Below the pieces are notes generated by a model, which searched no databases, was not told where the DNA came from, and worked only from the letters and a program-made list of their open reading frames with translations. From Gari tellinella (taxonomy: Eukaryota > Mollusca > Bivalvia > Cardiida > Psammobiidae): 64,000 nucleotides of DNA. Position 1 is the first letter of the stretch. Every line of letters begins with the position of its first letter. The stretch is from contig OV277872.1 of NCBI GenBank assembly GCA_922989275.2, forward strand, positions 27,606,119 to 27,670,118, read 5' to 3'. Shown here one piece after another: positions 51,192 through 60,705 of this stretch. A program made the position numbers and the translations under genes.

Positions 51192-51661
51192 AGGTCTCCA
51201 AGCTATCTAACTGAGTGATCTCTTTAAACAAGATTGACTGTAAATTCATGAAAGTCCCTATTACATGTAGATATAAAGAAAACTTATTTGTTAATATAAT
51301 TGTTACTGGGCGCCAGATAACTAAGAAAATCCAGTTTTCTCCATGGTGACTCCACCAAGTCATACATTTTATTTACTCGTTAAGATTGTCTTAGTCTGAA
51401 ATTCATACTGAATCACTCAGAATGTCAAAAGGTTTATATCCAGTTTATATGTGGGGTGACTTGTCATATATCTCATCCGGATCTGAGCTGTGACACTTGG
51501 ACCATATTTTGTGATCTGTAAGAAAATTCTTAGTTGAGAACAGAAGCAGGCAAAAACTACTGCAGACAGACCTAAAAACTCACTCTAAATGAGCATTCTG
51601 AGATTTGATAGTTCAGTAACCAAATTTGAACGTCTTTCGTATGAAAACAGTATAGTTTTCA
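51192..51661. other. Unassigned intron with C-type scrap
   Basis: CATATATCTCATCCGGATCTGAGCTGTG near 51467-51493 is a single palindrome arm. Confidence 0.4.
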
Positions 51662-51915
51662 GTTATCCCATTACCCTATAGCCTGTTTCTAGTATTGAAA
51701 ATAGGTGACCACTTAAAGCAGGTTGAAAGTAAAGCAGAATGCACCTGAAGGCGCATTCTGCTTTATTTTCAGCCTGTTTTAAGCAAGCATCTACCAGAAT
51801 ATAAACAAATTTTCCTACAGTTCATATTAATGACTGCTTTATAAAGTGGATTTATTTGCTTCAGTGGAGGAAATAATTAAAGGCGTAAAAAGGCGTATTT
51901 ATGGAGTAATGGGCT
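51662..51915 (+). mobile_element. Family A MITE
   Basis: TTATCCCATTACCCTATAGC, palindrome GCACCTGAAGGCGC, end ATGGAGTAATGGGCTA. Confidence 0.75.
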
Positions 51916-51996
51916 ATTTAGAAATATGAATTTGATTTTGACAAGTTATCCTCTGGTTGTCAGTCCATTCAGCCCTTAAATTTCTCTGCCACTGTT

Positions 51997-52240
51997 TTAA
52001 CCCATTTATGCCAAGTGGATTCTGCCATGCTTATAATATTGGATTAGTCCATTTTGATGTAAGGATGCCTGGTCTAAATTTTCATTTCGTTTTGTTTTAT
52101 ATTGGAATTCCTATCAGCAAACAGTGTAGACACTGATCAGACGCTGCATTATGCAGCGTATGATCAGAGTCTACACTGTTTGCCTATGTCCCTTTTATGA
52201 GATGCTTGCAACAGATCTTCTCTTAGACAATAATATTGTT
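51997..52240 (+). mobile_element. Family P element (TTAACCCATTTATGCC type)
   Basis: TTAACCCATTTATGCCAAGT at the left. Perfect-looking palindrome CAAACAGTGTAGACACTGAT, CAGACGCTGCATTATGCAGCG and complement at 52118-52184. Right end not resolved. Confidence 0.6.
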
Positions 52241-52312
52241 TGCTAAAAATTGTCATCTGCAACTTTATGGCAAATTTTATTTTTTTTGAAGTATTGAATA
52301 GAAATATTGATA

Positions 52313-52552
52313 CAGTGGAGAATCTGTTATTCTTTCCCGATAAACGCGTTTACGCGAAAACTATTTTTTCTTTTACAAACAGTTTGGAGCCAGATCAGAC
52401 GCCGGGTAACCCGGCGTCTGATCAGGCTCCAAACTGTTTGCCACCAAGATAAAGATGAATTATCAGAATTGTCAAAACGTTGTACTTTTCTACGTTTTAG
52501 TGTTTTGCGTACGTTTGCGTTTAAACGGGAAAGAATAACAGATTCTCCACTG
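52313..52552 (+). mobile_element. Family J MITE, intact
   Basis: TA, CAGTGGAGAATCTGTTATTC, to AATAACAGATTCTCCACTG, TA. Palindrome CAAACAGTTTGGAGCCAGAT, CAGACGCCGGGTAACCCGGC and complement. Overlapping ORFs on both strands are palindrome read-through. Confidence 0.85.
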
Positions 52553-52984
52553 TATGAGTACCAAACAGTTTGGATTATGATCAGAAGCTGCATTATGGTA
52601 TTTCTAATCTGGTTTGAAATTACTTGCATTGTCAACTTTATAGTGATGAAAGGGTTAATTTAAACTTTCCCTTAATCACATCACAAAATTCACTAATTTC
52701 CATGTTTTTGAAAATCATTTCCTCACAAATCTTATTCACACATAGAGACCCTCATATTTTACCCAAAAAAATGAAAATTTGAAGGTTTTGCTGCAAATTC
52801 TTTGCATTTTCTACTCAAATTATGTATTAAGAAATCTTTTCTTACATTTTAACCTTTTGCCTGCAGATCATGACTTAAGTGTAATTGCATGCAGTTTGGA
52901 TTCAGATCAGACGTTGGGTAACATGATGTCTGATTTGCATCCAAACTGTTTTAAAGTTGTCTTTAGGTTTCTTCAATTAAGAAG
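52553..52984. other. Two worn CAAACAG-class hairpins and unassigned sequence
   Basis: ACAGTTTGGATTATGATCAG..AAGCTGCATTATGG at 52564 and GCAGTTTGGATTCAGATCAG..ATGTCTGATTTGCATCC at 52890. Confidence 0.5.
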
Positions 52985-53226
52985 TAAATAAAACCGCCTT
53001 TATATGCCTTTAATTTATACTGTCTCTGAAGAAAAAAGTTCCACTTTATACAGTCATGACTAGCTATGCATCAAAAAAATATTTTCTATATCCTGGCAGA
53101 CGGAAGCATCAAGCTGGCTAAAAGTAAAGTGGAACGTGCCTTAAGGCGCATTCTGCTTTACTTTCAACCTGCTTTAGTAGCAATATGTCTTCAAAACTAG
53201 AAACATGCTATGGGGTAATGGGGTAA
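52985..53226 (-). mobile_element. Family A MITE
   Basis: ACCGCCTTTATATGCCTTTA to ATGGGGTAATGGGGTAA. Left arm with mismatches (AAAGTGGAACGTGCC). Confidence 0.7.
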
Positions 53227-53758
53227 TCTTATTTTACAAAATTTGCAGGGACCAATTATTAAGGCAGAATCAGGGTTAACTGTTAACACAAGCAAAAACA
53301 TTAGCCAAGGATGTGTGCCACTTTGCTCGATCTGCATTTTAATTGCGTTACCTGACATCACCTTTTTGTATCAAATTTAAATGCTTCAAAAGTGTTGTCT
53401 GCTTCAATATTGTGATCTGCTGAAGTTCTGAAATGAATTAATTCCTTTGTTTGTTTCCTGAAATATTATCGAAGTGACAAGCAGTTTGGATCCTGATCAG
53501 ATGCCGAGTAACTTGACATCTGATCTGAGTTCAATTTGTTTTAAATACCAGTGAATTCACAGCATATGCATTTTAAGAGTAAAAGAGCTTAAGTGTAATT
53601 TTATAATAATCATGTAAGAAATGTCATCAGCCCTAAAAACCCAGTTTTGCCATTTTTGTCCAGAATTAAGACTAAATTGTCTTTAAATGAAGCCTTAGAA
53701 TTAACAGTAACTCAGTGTCTCACTCAGAAATGGATAAATCTGTTTACAAATGTGAATA
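53227..53758 (-). mobile_element. Unassigned sequence and a worn C2 element
   Basis: GTGTTGTCTGCTTCAATATTG..CTGAAATATTATCGAAGTGAC and hairpin GCAGTTTGGATCCTGATCAG..ATGCCGAGTAACTTGACATC at about 53394-53545. Termini not found. Confidence 0.5.
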
Positions 53759-54158
53759 CAGTGCTCCCTCTCTACAACAATACCCAATGTGAGATAAAGA
53801 TTATGTGTGTTGTTCGGAGGGAGTTGTTATAGGGAGGGAAAATAGATACCCTTATAATGCTGAAAATTTATGATCTAACTTATATTTGCAAACAGCTTGA
53901 ATCCGGATTAGACGTCTCGTAACGTGGCATCACTGCACCGTCTAACATGGATTCAAAATGTTTGTCACTTGTCTTTATGTGTTTTCCTTCAAAGGTCCAA
54001 TTTGTAAATTTGAGAAAAAAAGCAAAGAACAATTTTAAATAGACAATATTGCAGCAGTGAAAAGGTTAGACATAGTTATCTTGTTTGGGGAACAGCAGCA
54101 AGCATTCTAGTTCAGAGGGAATCGTTGTTCTGGGGGCTGTTGTAGGGAAGGAGCACTG
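53759..54158 (-). mobile_element. Family F MITE
   Basis: TA, CAGTGCTCCCTCTCTACAAC to GGGAAGGAGCACTG, TA. The palindrome carries an insertion (GGCATCACTGCACCG) at its centre. TATTGCAGCAGTGAAAAGG is the C2-like joint. Confidence 0.75.
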
Positions 54159-54311
54159 TATGTAAAAGATAAGGGAAACAACATGCCTGCCGAAAACAAG
54201 ATAAGCTGCTTTTAAAGTTTATTACAGCAAAGATTTCTAACGAGCATTATATACAGTGACTTCTGAATTTAGCAGCTACTCATGTGAGAAGTACATAGTT
54301 TGCTTAAGATG

Positions 54312-54380
54312 GCTTAATGCAGGATGAAAGTAATGCAGAAAGCTCCTTTAGGAGCTTTCTGCATTTCTTTTCTCCTGCAT
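54312..54380. repeat. G-type palindrome
   Basis: CTTAATGCAGGATGAAAGTA, ATGCAGAAAGCTCCTTTAGG and complement. No G ends. Confidence 0.65.
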
Positions 54381-54435
54381 TTAACTGCCAGGTTTGTATT
54401 AGATTGCTTATTTAGTCTATTGGTGGATACTTAAG

Positions 54436-54652
54436 TTAACTCTTTGCATGCTAGCCACAGTGATTGCCTTTGCAAACAGTTTGGATCGAGCACGCGATCT
54501 AGATGAGTGTCTTATCAGGATCCAAACTGTATGACATTCTGACCATGTTTTGAAAAGAAATCTAGAAAAAACTTATTTTTAGAACAATAGCAGACAGCAA
54601 AGATTGCAGACGAAAAACATTACCCAGCATGCAAAGAGTTAAGACAGGTTTC
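54436..54652 (+). mobile_element. Family C MITE
   Basis: TTAACTCTTTGCATGCTAGC to ACCCAGCATGCAAAGAGTTAA. Palindrome tip disrupted (GATCGAGCACGCGATCTAG). Confidence 0.75.
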
Positions 54653-54794
54653 TGTACTTGTATGAGTGTTATATTACAATATTGGAGTTGTTTATCATTA
54701 TTACACAACTCATGTGAGGTCTGTATTATAAGTTATGATAGAGCAAACAAAAGGTTTTGAATAATTTTATTCCCCCTTCTCCAACCCACCCTTC

Positions 54795-55192
54795 TAACTC
54801 ATTACTCCCATAGCCTGTTTCTAGTATTTCATAAAAGTGACTACTTAATCCATTACTTCATAAATACGCCTTTTGACGCCTCCAATTTATTCCTCCACTG
54901 AAGAAAAATAGTTCCAATTAATACAGTAATGAATGTATCAGAAGAAATATGTTCTATATTCTATCAGATTGTAGCCTAAAGCAGGCTGAAAGTAAAGCAG
55001 AATGCGCCTTATGGCTGCTATAAGTAGTTACTTATCATCAAAACTAGAAACTAGGCTATGAGGAAATGGGTTAAAGCAGGTTTAAAGCAAAACAGAATGT
55101 GCCTCAAGGCACATGCTGCTTTACTTAATCATCCTGCTTTAAGTGGTCATCTGTCTTCAAGACTAGAAAACGCCTTTAGGGTATGGGTTCAA
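54795..55192 (+). mobile_element. Family A MITE split by an inner family A MITE
   Basis: CATTACTCCCATAGCCTG..AAAGTGACTAC left; AGCAGGTTTAAAGCAAAACA..CTTTAGGGTATGGGTT right. Both outer ends are of the AGCCTG/CTAG type, so the copy is symmetrical or recombined. Confidence 0.65.
54845..55074 (-). mobile_element. Inner family A MITE
   Basis: TTAATCCATTACTTCATAAA to GAGGAAATGGGTTAA, right arm of its palindrome deleted. Target TTAA opens the outer palindrome. Confidence 0.75.
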
Positions 55193-55200
55193 TGATAATT

Positions 55201-55933
55201 CTTACCCCATTACTCCATAGCCTATTTCAAGTGTTAAATATAGTTGACCACTTAAAGCAGGTTGAAAGTAAGGCACATTCTGCTTTACTTTCAGCCTGCT
55301 TATAAGCTACCATCTGCCTATTTCAAGTATTAAATATAGTTGACCACTTAAAGCAGGTTGAAAGTAAGGCACATTCTGCTTTACTTTCAGCCTGCTTATA
55401 AGCTACCATCTGCCTATTTCAAGTATTAAATATAGTTGACCACTTAAAGCAGGTTGAAAGTAAGGCACATTCTGCTTTACTTTCAGCCTGCTTATAAGCT
55501 ACCATCTGCCTATTTCAAGTATTAAATAGTTGACCACTTAAAGCAGGTTGAAAGTAAGGCACATTCTGCTTTACTTTCAGCCTGCTTATAAGCTACCATC
55601 TGCCTATTTCAAGTATTAAATATAGTTGACCACTTAAAGCAGGTTGAAAGTAAGGCACATTCTGCTTTACTTTCAGCCTGCTTATAAGCTACCATCTGCC
55701 TATTTCAAGTATTAAATATAGTTGACCACTTAAAGCAGGTTGAAAGTAAAGCAGAATGTGCCTTAAGGCACATTCTGCTTTACTTTCAGCCTGCTTATAA
55801 GCTACCATCTGCTAGGATGTAGATAATATTTCTTATGGCATAATTCTTGACTGTGTAAATTTGAAATATTTTCTTCAATGAAATGGAATAAATTAAAGGC
55901 ATAAAAAGGAGTATTTATGGGGTAATTGGTTAA
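55201..55933 (+). mobile_element. Family A MITE with internally amplified palindrome
   Basis: CCCATTACTCCATAGCCTAT at the left, six head-to-tail core units, then the usual tail (GCTAGGATGTAGATAATATT..GGTAATTGGTTAA). Confidence 0.85.
55221..55811 (+). repeat. Tandem array: five 94-96 bp units plus one full-length unit
   Basis: Units begin CCTATTTCAAGTRTTAAAT at 55221, 55317, 55413, 55509, 55603 and 55699. The first five lack 17 bp of the left palindrome arm (GAAAGTAAGGCACATTC). The sixth has the complete arm (AAGCAGAATGTGCCTTAAGG). The fourth unit is 2 bp shorter. Confidence 0.9.
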
Positions 55934-55954
55934 ACCTTACTCACAACTATACAG

Positions 55955-56020
55955 TTCAACTGTTTGGATCCTGATCAGATACAGATTACTTTTGTAGCCT
56001 AATCTGGATCCCAATTGTTT
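55955..56020. repeat. CAAACAG-class hairpin, worn
   Basis: CAACTGTTTGGATCCTGATC..AGATACAGATTACTTTTG..AATCTGGATCCCAATTGTTTG. Confidence 0.5.
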
Positions 56021-56314
56021 GAAAAGAACTAAGACTATTTGTTTCCCGCATTCAAAATGTTTAAACACAAGTTTTTGCCATACTTGGTATGTGCCCTTTT
56101 GTTCTTTTGCTTCTACGGTAACCAATTCAAAATAGAGCACAGGTGTTTAAAACATTGTTTGAGCAATTTGAAGTGGTATCATGTAAAATGTTGTTTTTTA
56201 ACGATGCAGTTTTTCGTTGAGATGGTTTTGCGGCTGAATGCAAGAATAGTGCATAAACGTGGTAATAATTATACGAGATGTTTGTGGGAACAGGAGATAT
56301 AAATTATAAACTCT
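56021..56314. other. Low-repeat intronic sequence
   Basis: An 87-codon + strand frame (56039-56302) is Phe/Cys-rich and unrecognised. I do not call it a gene. Confidence 0.4.
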
Positions 56315-56518
56315 TTAACCCTTCTTCTCCCGTAGAAGCGCATTTAAGCGCATTTAATTTGTTCCTCCTTTGAAAGAAATAGTTCCACTTTATACAGCTT
56401 AAAGCAGGCTGAAAGTAAAGCAGAATGCCCCTTAAGGCATATTCTGCTTTACTTTAAACCTGCTTCAAGCACCCACCTGTCTTCAAAACTAGAAATAGGC
56501 TATGGGGTAATGTGTTAA
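56315..56518 (-). mobile_element. Family A MITE, internal deletion
   Basis: TTAACCCTTCTTCTCCCGTA to ATGGGGTAATGTGTTAA. The block between TTTATACAG and CTTAAAGCAGG is missing. Confidence 0.7.
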
Positions 56519-56775
56519 TCTGCAGCGTCTGATCTGGATTCAAACTGTTTGCCACTTGTCATAATGTTTTTTTTCTGTCAAAATGACGATGAAAATGTCC
56601 AATAGATTTTATACATGTATATTACTTTGAGAAAAACAGAAGACAACAATTTTAAGCAGATGATATTGCAGCAATGAAAAGATAAGACATAATTGTCTTG
56701 TTTGGGGACCAGTGGCAAGCGTTGTTGTAAAGAGGGGGTTTGTGTTCGGAGGGCTGTTGTATACAGGAAACACTA
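56519..56775 (-). mobile_element. Family F right part
   Basis: GCGTCTGATCTGGATTCAAA..CTGTTTGCC is one palindrome arm, then GCAGATGATATTGCAGCAAT..GTCTTGTTTGGGGACCAG..GGAGGGCTGTTGTATACAG. The element end is worn. Confidence 0.6.
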
Positions 56776-56785
56776 TGATTTTCAG

Positions 56786-56890
56786 GTGATAGTCACAATC
56801 ATTACCCTGCAATGTAACCCTAATCTGTCTTCTCATAGATGGCCAGTTGATCATGGCGTACCAGTTTTGGTGAAGACAAGACTCATATAG
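56786..56890 (+). pseudogene. Relic EXT1 exon, decayed tandem copy 1
   Basis: After TATGATTTTCAG, the sequence GTGATAGTCACAATCATTAC..CATAGATGGCCAGTTGATCA..GGCGTACCAGTTTTGGTGAAGAC parallels the real exon at 57255-57353 from first to last codon. In the same frame it reads VIVTIITLQCNPNLSSHRWP then VDHGVPVLVKTRLI and stops (TAG at 56888-56890) where the exon would end. The donor GT is absent (TATAGTCC). The HRWP and GVP.LVKTR blocks are kept while WHCD is lost. It looks like an old exon duplication that can no longer splice usefully. Confidence 0.85.
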
Positions 56891-56913
56891 TCCTTGTGTT
56901 GCATGTTTTTCAG

Positions 56914-57254
56914 GTAATAGTCATATTGCACTGCAGTGTAGCCCTAATCTGTCTTACCATAGATCATGCCAGTTAACCCATTACCCCATAGCCTGATTCT
57001 AGTTTTGAAAAAAGGTGACCACTTAAAGCAGGTTGAAAGTAAAGCAGAATGCGCCTTAAGGCCCATTCTGCTTTACTTTCAGTCTGCTTTAAACTACCAT
57101 CTACTAGAAAAAAGAAAATATTTCTTATGATGCATATTTATGATTGTATAAATTTGAACTATTTTCTTCAATGAAGGAATACATAAGGCGTAAAAAGGCG
57201 TATTTATGGGGTAATGGGTTAAATCATGTAGTCATTTTGTTGTCTATTTTTCAG
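56914..57254 (+). pseudogene. Relic EXT1 exon, copy 2, cut by a family A MITE
   Basis: After CATGTTTTTCAG, GTAATAGTCATATTGCACTG..CAGTGTAGCCCTAATCTG..ATAGATCATGCCAG aligns to the first half of the exon (VIVILHCSVA) but is frameshifted near CTTACCATAG, where bases are lost. At CCAG it meets the family A MITE. After the MITE the flank ATCATGTAGTCATTTTG..TTTTTCAG resembles the spacer between copy 1 and copy 2 (CATATAGTCCTTGTG..TTTTTCAG). Confidence 0.75.
56973..57222 (+). mobile_element. Family A MITE inside the relic exon
   Basis: TTAACCCATTACCCCATAGC to ATGGGGTAATGGGTTAA. Palindrome centre GCGCCTTAAGGCCC. Ends 32 bp before the active exon. Confidence 0.8.
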
Positions 57255-57353
57255 ATGATAGTCATTTGGCACTGTGATGTTGCCCCACCACCTTCTCATA
57301 GATGGCCAGCTGACCTTGGCGTACCAATTTTGGTGAAGACCAGAAATATAAAG
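57255..57353 (+). CDS. EXT1: EXT1 exostosin, GT64 domain exon (33 codons)
   Basis: It follows TCTATTTTTCAG, ends before GTGAGT, and is phase 0 at both ends. It encodes MIVIWHCDVAPPPSHRWPAD then LGVPILVKTRNIK. It aligns with the EXT1 block containing IIVLWNCD and HRWP, part of the Rossmann-like nucleotide-sugar binding half of GT64 (family knowledge). The exon before is 11.9 kb upstream and the next begins 4.06 kb downstream. Two diverged copies of this exon and its acceptor region lie directly upstream, so the splice machinery meets three similar polypyrimidine-CAG acceptors in about 470 bp. This copy is the one with an open frame that ends in a proper donor. Confidence 0.95.
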
Positions 57354-57401
57354 GTGAGTTGATTGGTTGATGCCAGACCAAAGTCAAGGTCATTTAGAGG
57401 A

Positions 57402-57565
57402 TCATTATGCTTTACTTTCAGCCTGCTTTATACCACCATCACTAAGAATAATGCAAATATTTTTTCTGGTACATGTTCATGAATGTATAAATTGGTACTA
57501 CTTTCTTCCGTGGAGGAATAAACTAAATGTGCTAAAAGGTGCTTCTATGGGGGAAAAGGGGTTAA
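57402..57565 (+). mobile_element. Family A MITE, right half
   Basis: ATGCTTTACTTTCAGCCTGC..TCTTCCGTGGAGGAATAAAC..GGGGGAAAAGGGGTTAA. The left half is missing. The preceding AGTCAAGGTCATTTAGAGGA is a scrap of element S. Confidence 0.65.
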
Positions 57566-57590
57566 AGACTGTATCAGTCTTTATCAAGAA

Positions 57591-57840
57591 TTGACTATTC
57601 ACCCCTGACACTTTTAATAGACAATTCCAATTTCAAAATAAGTGAAGTCCATTTTGACTATTTAGGGTTGATTTTAACAATATATTTCAAAATAACACAC
57701 AGTGTAGAGGCTGATCAAAGGGCTCCTGAAGGAGCCCTCTGATCAGTGGCTACACTGTTTGTATAGGACAAGTGTAATCCTCACAGGTACACTGTTTGTA
57801 AATGACAACTATACTCATCACTAGGGTTGAATGTGTTTAG
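57591..57840 (-). mobile_element. Family B, second subtype
   Basis: TGACTATTCACCCCTGACAC to CACTAGGGTTGAATGTGTT. Palindrome AGTGTAGAGGCTGATCAAAG, GGCTCCTGAAGGAGCC. Compare the + copy at 49103. Confidence 0.75.
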
Positions 57841-58076
57841 AATTGTTTGAAATGAGCAATGGTTTACCAGATACCTTAATTTAGAAGTTAAATGCTCCAT
57901 TTCATCTTCTAAGCGCAGGCTCATGAGCATACCTCGGTAGATGGGATCTATGATCATGCTTAATTGGATGTGATTCACCAGTCTTAAAATTGCATTAAGT
58001 TCAGTTGATTACATCAGCTATTTAACTTCATTTACAACAAAACCCACAAATTACAACCACACTAAAAGGTTTGGTA
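57841..58076. other. Intronic sequence without recognised element
   Basis: Nothing recognised. Confidence 0.4.
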
Positions 58077-58180
58077 TTTTGGTATTAAAAACAGGTGGTA
58101 TCTTAAAGCATGATGAAAGTAAAGCAGAAAGCTCCTTCAGGAGCTTTCTGCTTTACTTTCATCATGCTTTGAGCATCCAC
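58077..58180. repeat. G-type palindrome, near perfect
   Basis: CTTAAAGCATGATGAAAGTA, AAGCAGAAAGCTCCTTCAGG and complement to TCATCATGCTTTGAG. Confidence 0.75.
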
Positions 58181-58536
58181 ATTCCTTTAAATATTAAAAG
58201 TAAAACTTCTTTTTATGAGTCGAAATTTCAGGTGTTGATGTTGAGTTTGTTTTTTAACTCGAGTGCACATTCTTGCGCAAATGGTTTGGTTTTTGGTCAG
58301 ACGCCAAAGAGCATGTGATTCAACATAATTATCTAATTAGACGCTCACAGAAATCAGGAACTAAGATTGATCTGGAATTTGAAGACTTGTTGCATTTAAC
58401 CATTTCCTACATAGCTTAAAGTGCATATGATCCAATGTATACATGTTGAATCCATGCATTTCTTTCCATGGACCTCAGTGCAGATCATTTATTTGCAGCC
58501 ATTCAGCTTGAATAGTTATAAGTAGTTCTGCTTAAT
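58181..58536. other. Intronic sequence without recognised element
   Basis: A C-type scrap, GGTTTTTGGTCAGACGCCAAAG, near 58289. Nothing else. Confidence 0.4.
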
Positions 58537-58998
58537 TTAACCCATTACATTATAGCTTAACTGTTTCTATAGTTTTGAAAAGAGGTGCATGACCACTTAA
58601 CTCTTTCCTCCCTGAAACTTCAAATGGACAATCCCAGTTTCCATTTTAGTCTAGTCCATTTCTGACTTTTAAGGGTTGTTTTTGTCAATGTTTTGCATTA
58701 TGACAAACAGTGAAGACCCAGATCAGAGGGCTCCATAAGGAGCCCTCTGGTCTGGGTATTCACTGTTTGCATAGGACAAGTGCACTTTTCATATGTACAC
58801 TGTTTGAAAAGAACGCCTATATGCGGGACTAGGGTTCAAAGGGTTAAAGCAGTTTCGAAAAAAAAGAAGCAAAATAGCTCCTGAAAATAAAGAAGAATAT
58901 GCCTTATGGTGCGTTCATCTTTACTTTCAACCTGCTTTAAGTAGTCATCAGTCTTTAAAACTAGAAACAGGCTATGGGGTAATGGCCTAATGGGTTAA
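58537..58998 (+). mobile_element. Family A MITE split by family B
   Basis: TTAACCCATTACATTATAGC..GCATGACCAC left, AGCAGTTTCGAAAAAAAAGA..GGCCTAATGGGTTAA right. The split is at the TTAA opening the palindrome. The palindrome itself is degraded. Confidence 0.7.
58597..58847 (-). mobile_element. Family B MITE nested in family A
   Basis: TTAACTCTTTCCTCCCTGAA to GGGTTCAAAGGGTTAA. Loop GGGCTCCATAAGGAGCCC. Confidence 0.85.
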
Positions 58999-59044
58999 GT
59001 GACATGACTAAGTAAAGAACCATGGATTCTCTAATACATAAGTG

Positions 59045-59342
59045 ACTCCTTAATGCAGGACAAAAGTAATGCAGAGAGCTCCAATAGGTTAACCCTTTGA
59101 ACCCTAGTTCCGCATATAGGCGTTCTTTTCAAACAGTGTACATGTGAATAGTACACTTGTCCTGTGCAAACAGTGAAGACCCAGATCAGAGGGCTCCGAA
59201 AGGAGCCCTCTGATCAGGGTCTTCACTGTTTGTCATAATAGTGCCAAACATTAGCAAAAACAACCCTTAAAAGTCAGAAATGGACTAGACTAAAATGGAA
59301 ACTGGAATTTTCCATTAAAAGTTTCAGGGAGGAAAGAGTTAA
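59045..59342 (+). mobile_element. Family B MITE inside a G-type hairpin
   Basis: The G-type arm CTTAATGCAGGACAAAAGTA..GAGAGCTCCAATAGG ends at TTAA 59089. Family B fills 59089-59342 (TTAACCCTTTGAACCCTAGT to GGAAAGAGTTAA). The second G arm is not found. Confidence 0.75.
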
Positions 59343-59955
59343 ACTTGGCACTCTTTGCATAGAAAGATTTTTGTTCGCCCTTTAGAGAGTGTTTAATACA
59401 AGTTCAACTCTATATAGGCAATTAATTTTTCAAACAATTAAGATTTGAGTGAGGTTAGATGCTATTGAATCTTCTTCTTAATTTGACACTCGATAGATTT
59501 TAATTGCAATTAAATATGAAATAGAAAACCCCACTTTTATGCTCCATTAAGCAGACACTTGTCAAGATCTCCATCACAAAATTTCATTGACTGGTCGTCA
59601 AACACAGATTTAACTGTATAATTTACTGCTTAGAAAAGAAACAAACCAGTCTATAGAAAATGCAATAATCCTCCGTCAGCAACACCTTAAAAATGTTTTT
59701 TACTGGTTTTGACATTTTCTGACAGCTCTCGTAAATCTGTGCCATACTGATAGGGTAGGTGTTAACATGCAGTTCAGCCTTCTGTTCACCGTTATCTATA
59801 GAGTTTATCACCATTTAAAATTATCAGGAAAAAAAATATTGCTGTTAAAACAAGCTGCAGGTTTTACCAGATTTTATAACAGGTTTTACCAGTTTTCAAC
59901 TGGTTTCCTGGTGGTATTTTCGAGGGCTTTCATGAGTACTGTCTAACCTGTATTT
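59343..59955. other. Unassigned intron
   Basis: CAGGTTTTACCAG occurs twice (about 59857 and 59880). No other repeat or coding sign. Confidence 0.4.
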
Positions 59956-60301
59956 TTAACCCATTATCCCATAAACAGAACTCCAGATAAGGGGAGTATT
60001 TCAAAAACTAAAATCTTAATTTCTGCATTAAATCCTATGATGTTACTTTACTCATTAGAATCGTCTCAAAGAGACGATTCTAATGAGTAGTAACATCATA
60101 GGATTTGGTGCTGAAATTAGCGTGAATATGTTGTATTTTTTCGGTTTACTCCCACTTACATGCATCTGGAGCCCTGATAAATATGCCTTTTTATGCCTTT
60201 GATTTATTCCTCCACTGAAGATAGTAACAATTCATTCAGTCACTAATATTTACCATCAGAAATATTTTCTATATCTTAGCAGATGGTAGCTTAAAGCAAA
60301 G
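59956..60301 (-). mobile_element. Family A MITE, truncated, containing family D
   Basis: TTAACCCATTATCCCATAAA, then D, then ATAAATATGCCTTTTTATGC..AGATGGTAGCTTAAAGCA. It stops at the palindrome opening. Confidence 0.75.
59976..60176 (-). mobile_element. Family D MITE with 5 bp target duplication
   Basis: CAGAACTCCAGATAAGGGG to GCATCTGGAGCCCTG. ATAAA is duplicated. Removing D plus one ATAAA restores the family A consensus CCCATAAATATGCC, which fixes the target duplication at 5 bp. Confidence 0.85.
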
Positions 60302-60493
60302 TTTTTCTTTGGCTGTAAATATTTGCTTGTTTGTTAGGATCCTGTCTGCCCACGCAAAATCGTCAATGGGACTCATGTACGCTTACTTTGTCCCTGTGTC
60401 TGCTTGTCTGTCTGTCTGTGTGTCTGCTTATCTGTCTTGTCTGTTGCTGAAATGTTTTTGAGACTGTTCTAATGAGTAGTCACAACATGGGGT
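60302..60493. repeat. GTCTGTCTGTCT-rich stretch and half of family D
   Basis: CTTGTCTGTCTGTCTGTG at 60401 resembles element S. GAGACTGTTCTAATGAGTAG..TCACAACATGGGGTTTA at 60451 is one D arm. Confidence 0.5.
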
Positions 60494-60705
60494 TTAACCC
60501 TTAGCCTGCCACTCACGACTATAGCTCCATGTGCAAACAGCTTGGATCCGGATGATACGCCGAGTAACTCGGCGTCTCATCTGGATCCAAGCTGTTTGAC
60601 ACTCGGACAACATTTTCAGCAATTTTGAGTAACTTTGAAGCACTTTGAAACTTGAAGCAGACAAGAAATATAGCAGACGACATTTTATTTGGCGGGCTAA
60701 GGGTA
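60494..60705 (+). mobile_element. Family I MITE, intact
   Basis: TTAACCCTTAGCCTGCCACT to TTTGGCGGGCTAAGGGTAA. Palindrome CAAACAGCTTGGATCCGGAT, GATACGCCGAGTAACTCGGCG and complement. AACTTGAAGCAGACAAGAAA near the right end. Confidence 0.8.

Noticed and set aside
52307..52663. Overlapping ORFs with LQTVWSQIRRRVTRRLI on both strands (also 23547, 41724, 28517)
   Set aside because: The CAAACAG-class palindrome is open in the same frame on either strand. No start context, no family, no splice signals.
55221..55811. CRISPR-like regular array of repeats
   Set aside because: There are no unique spacers: the whole 96 bp unit repeats, it is a MITE core, and the genome is eukaryotic.
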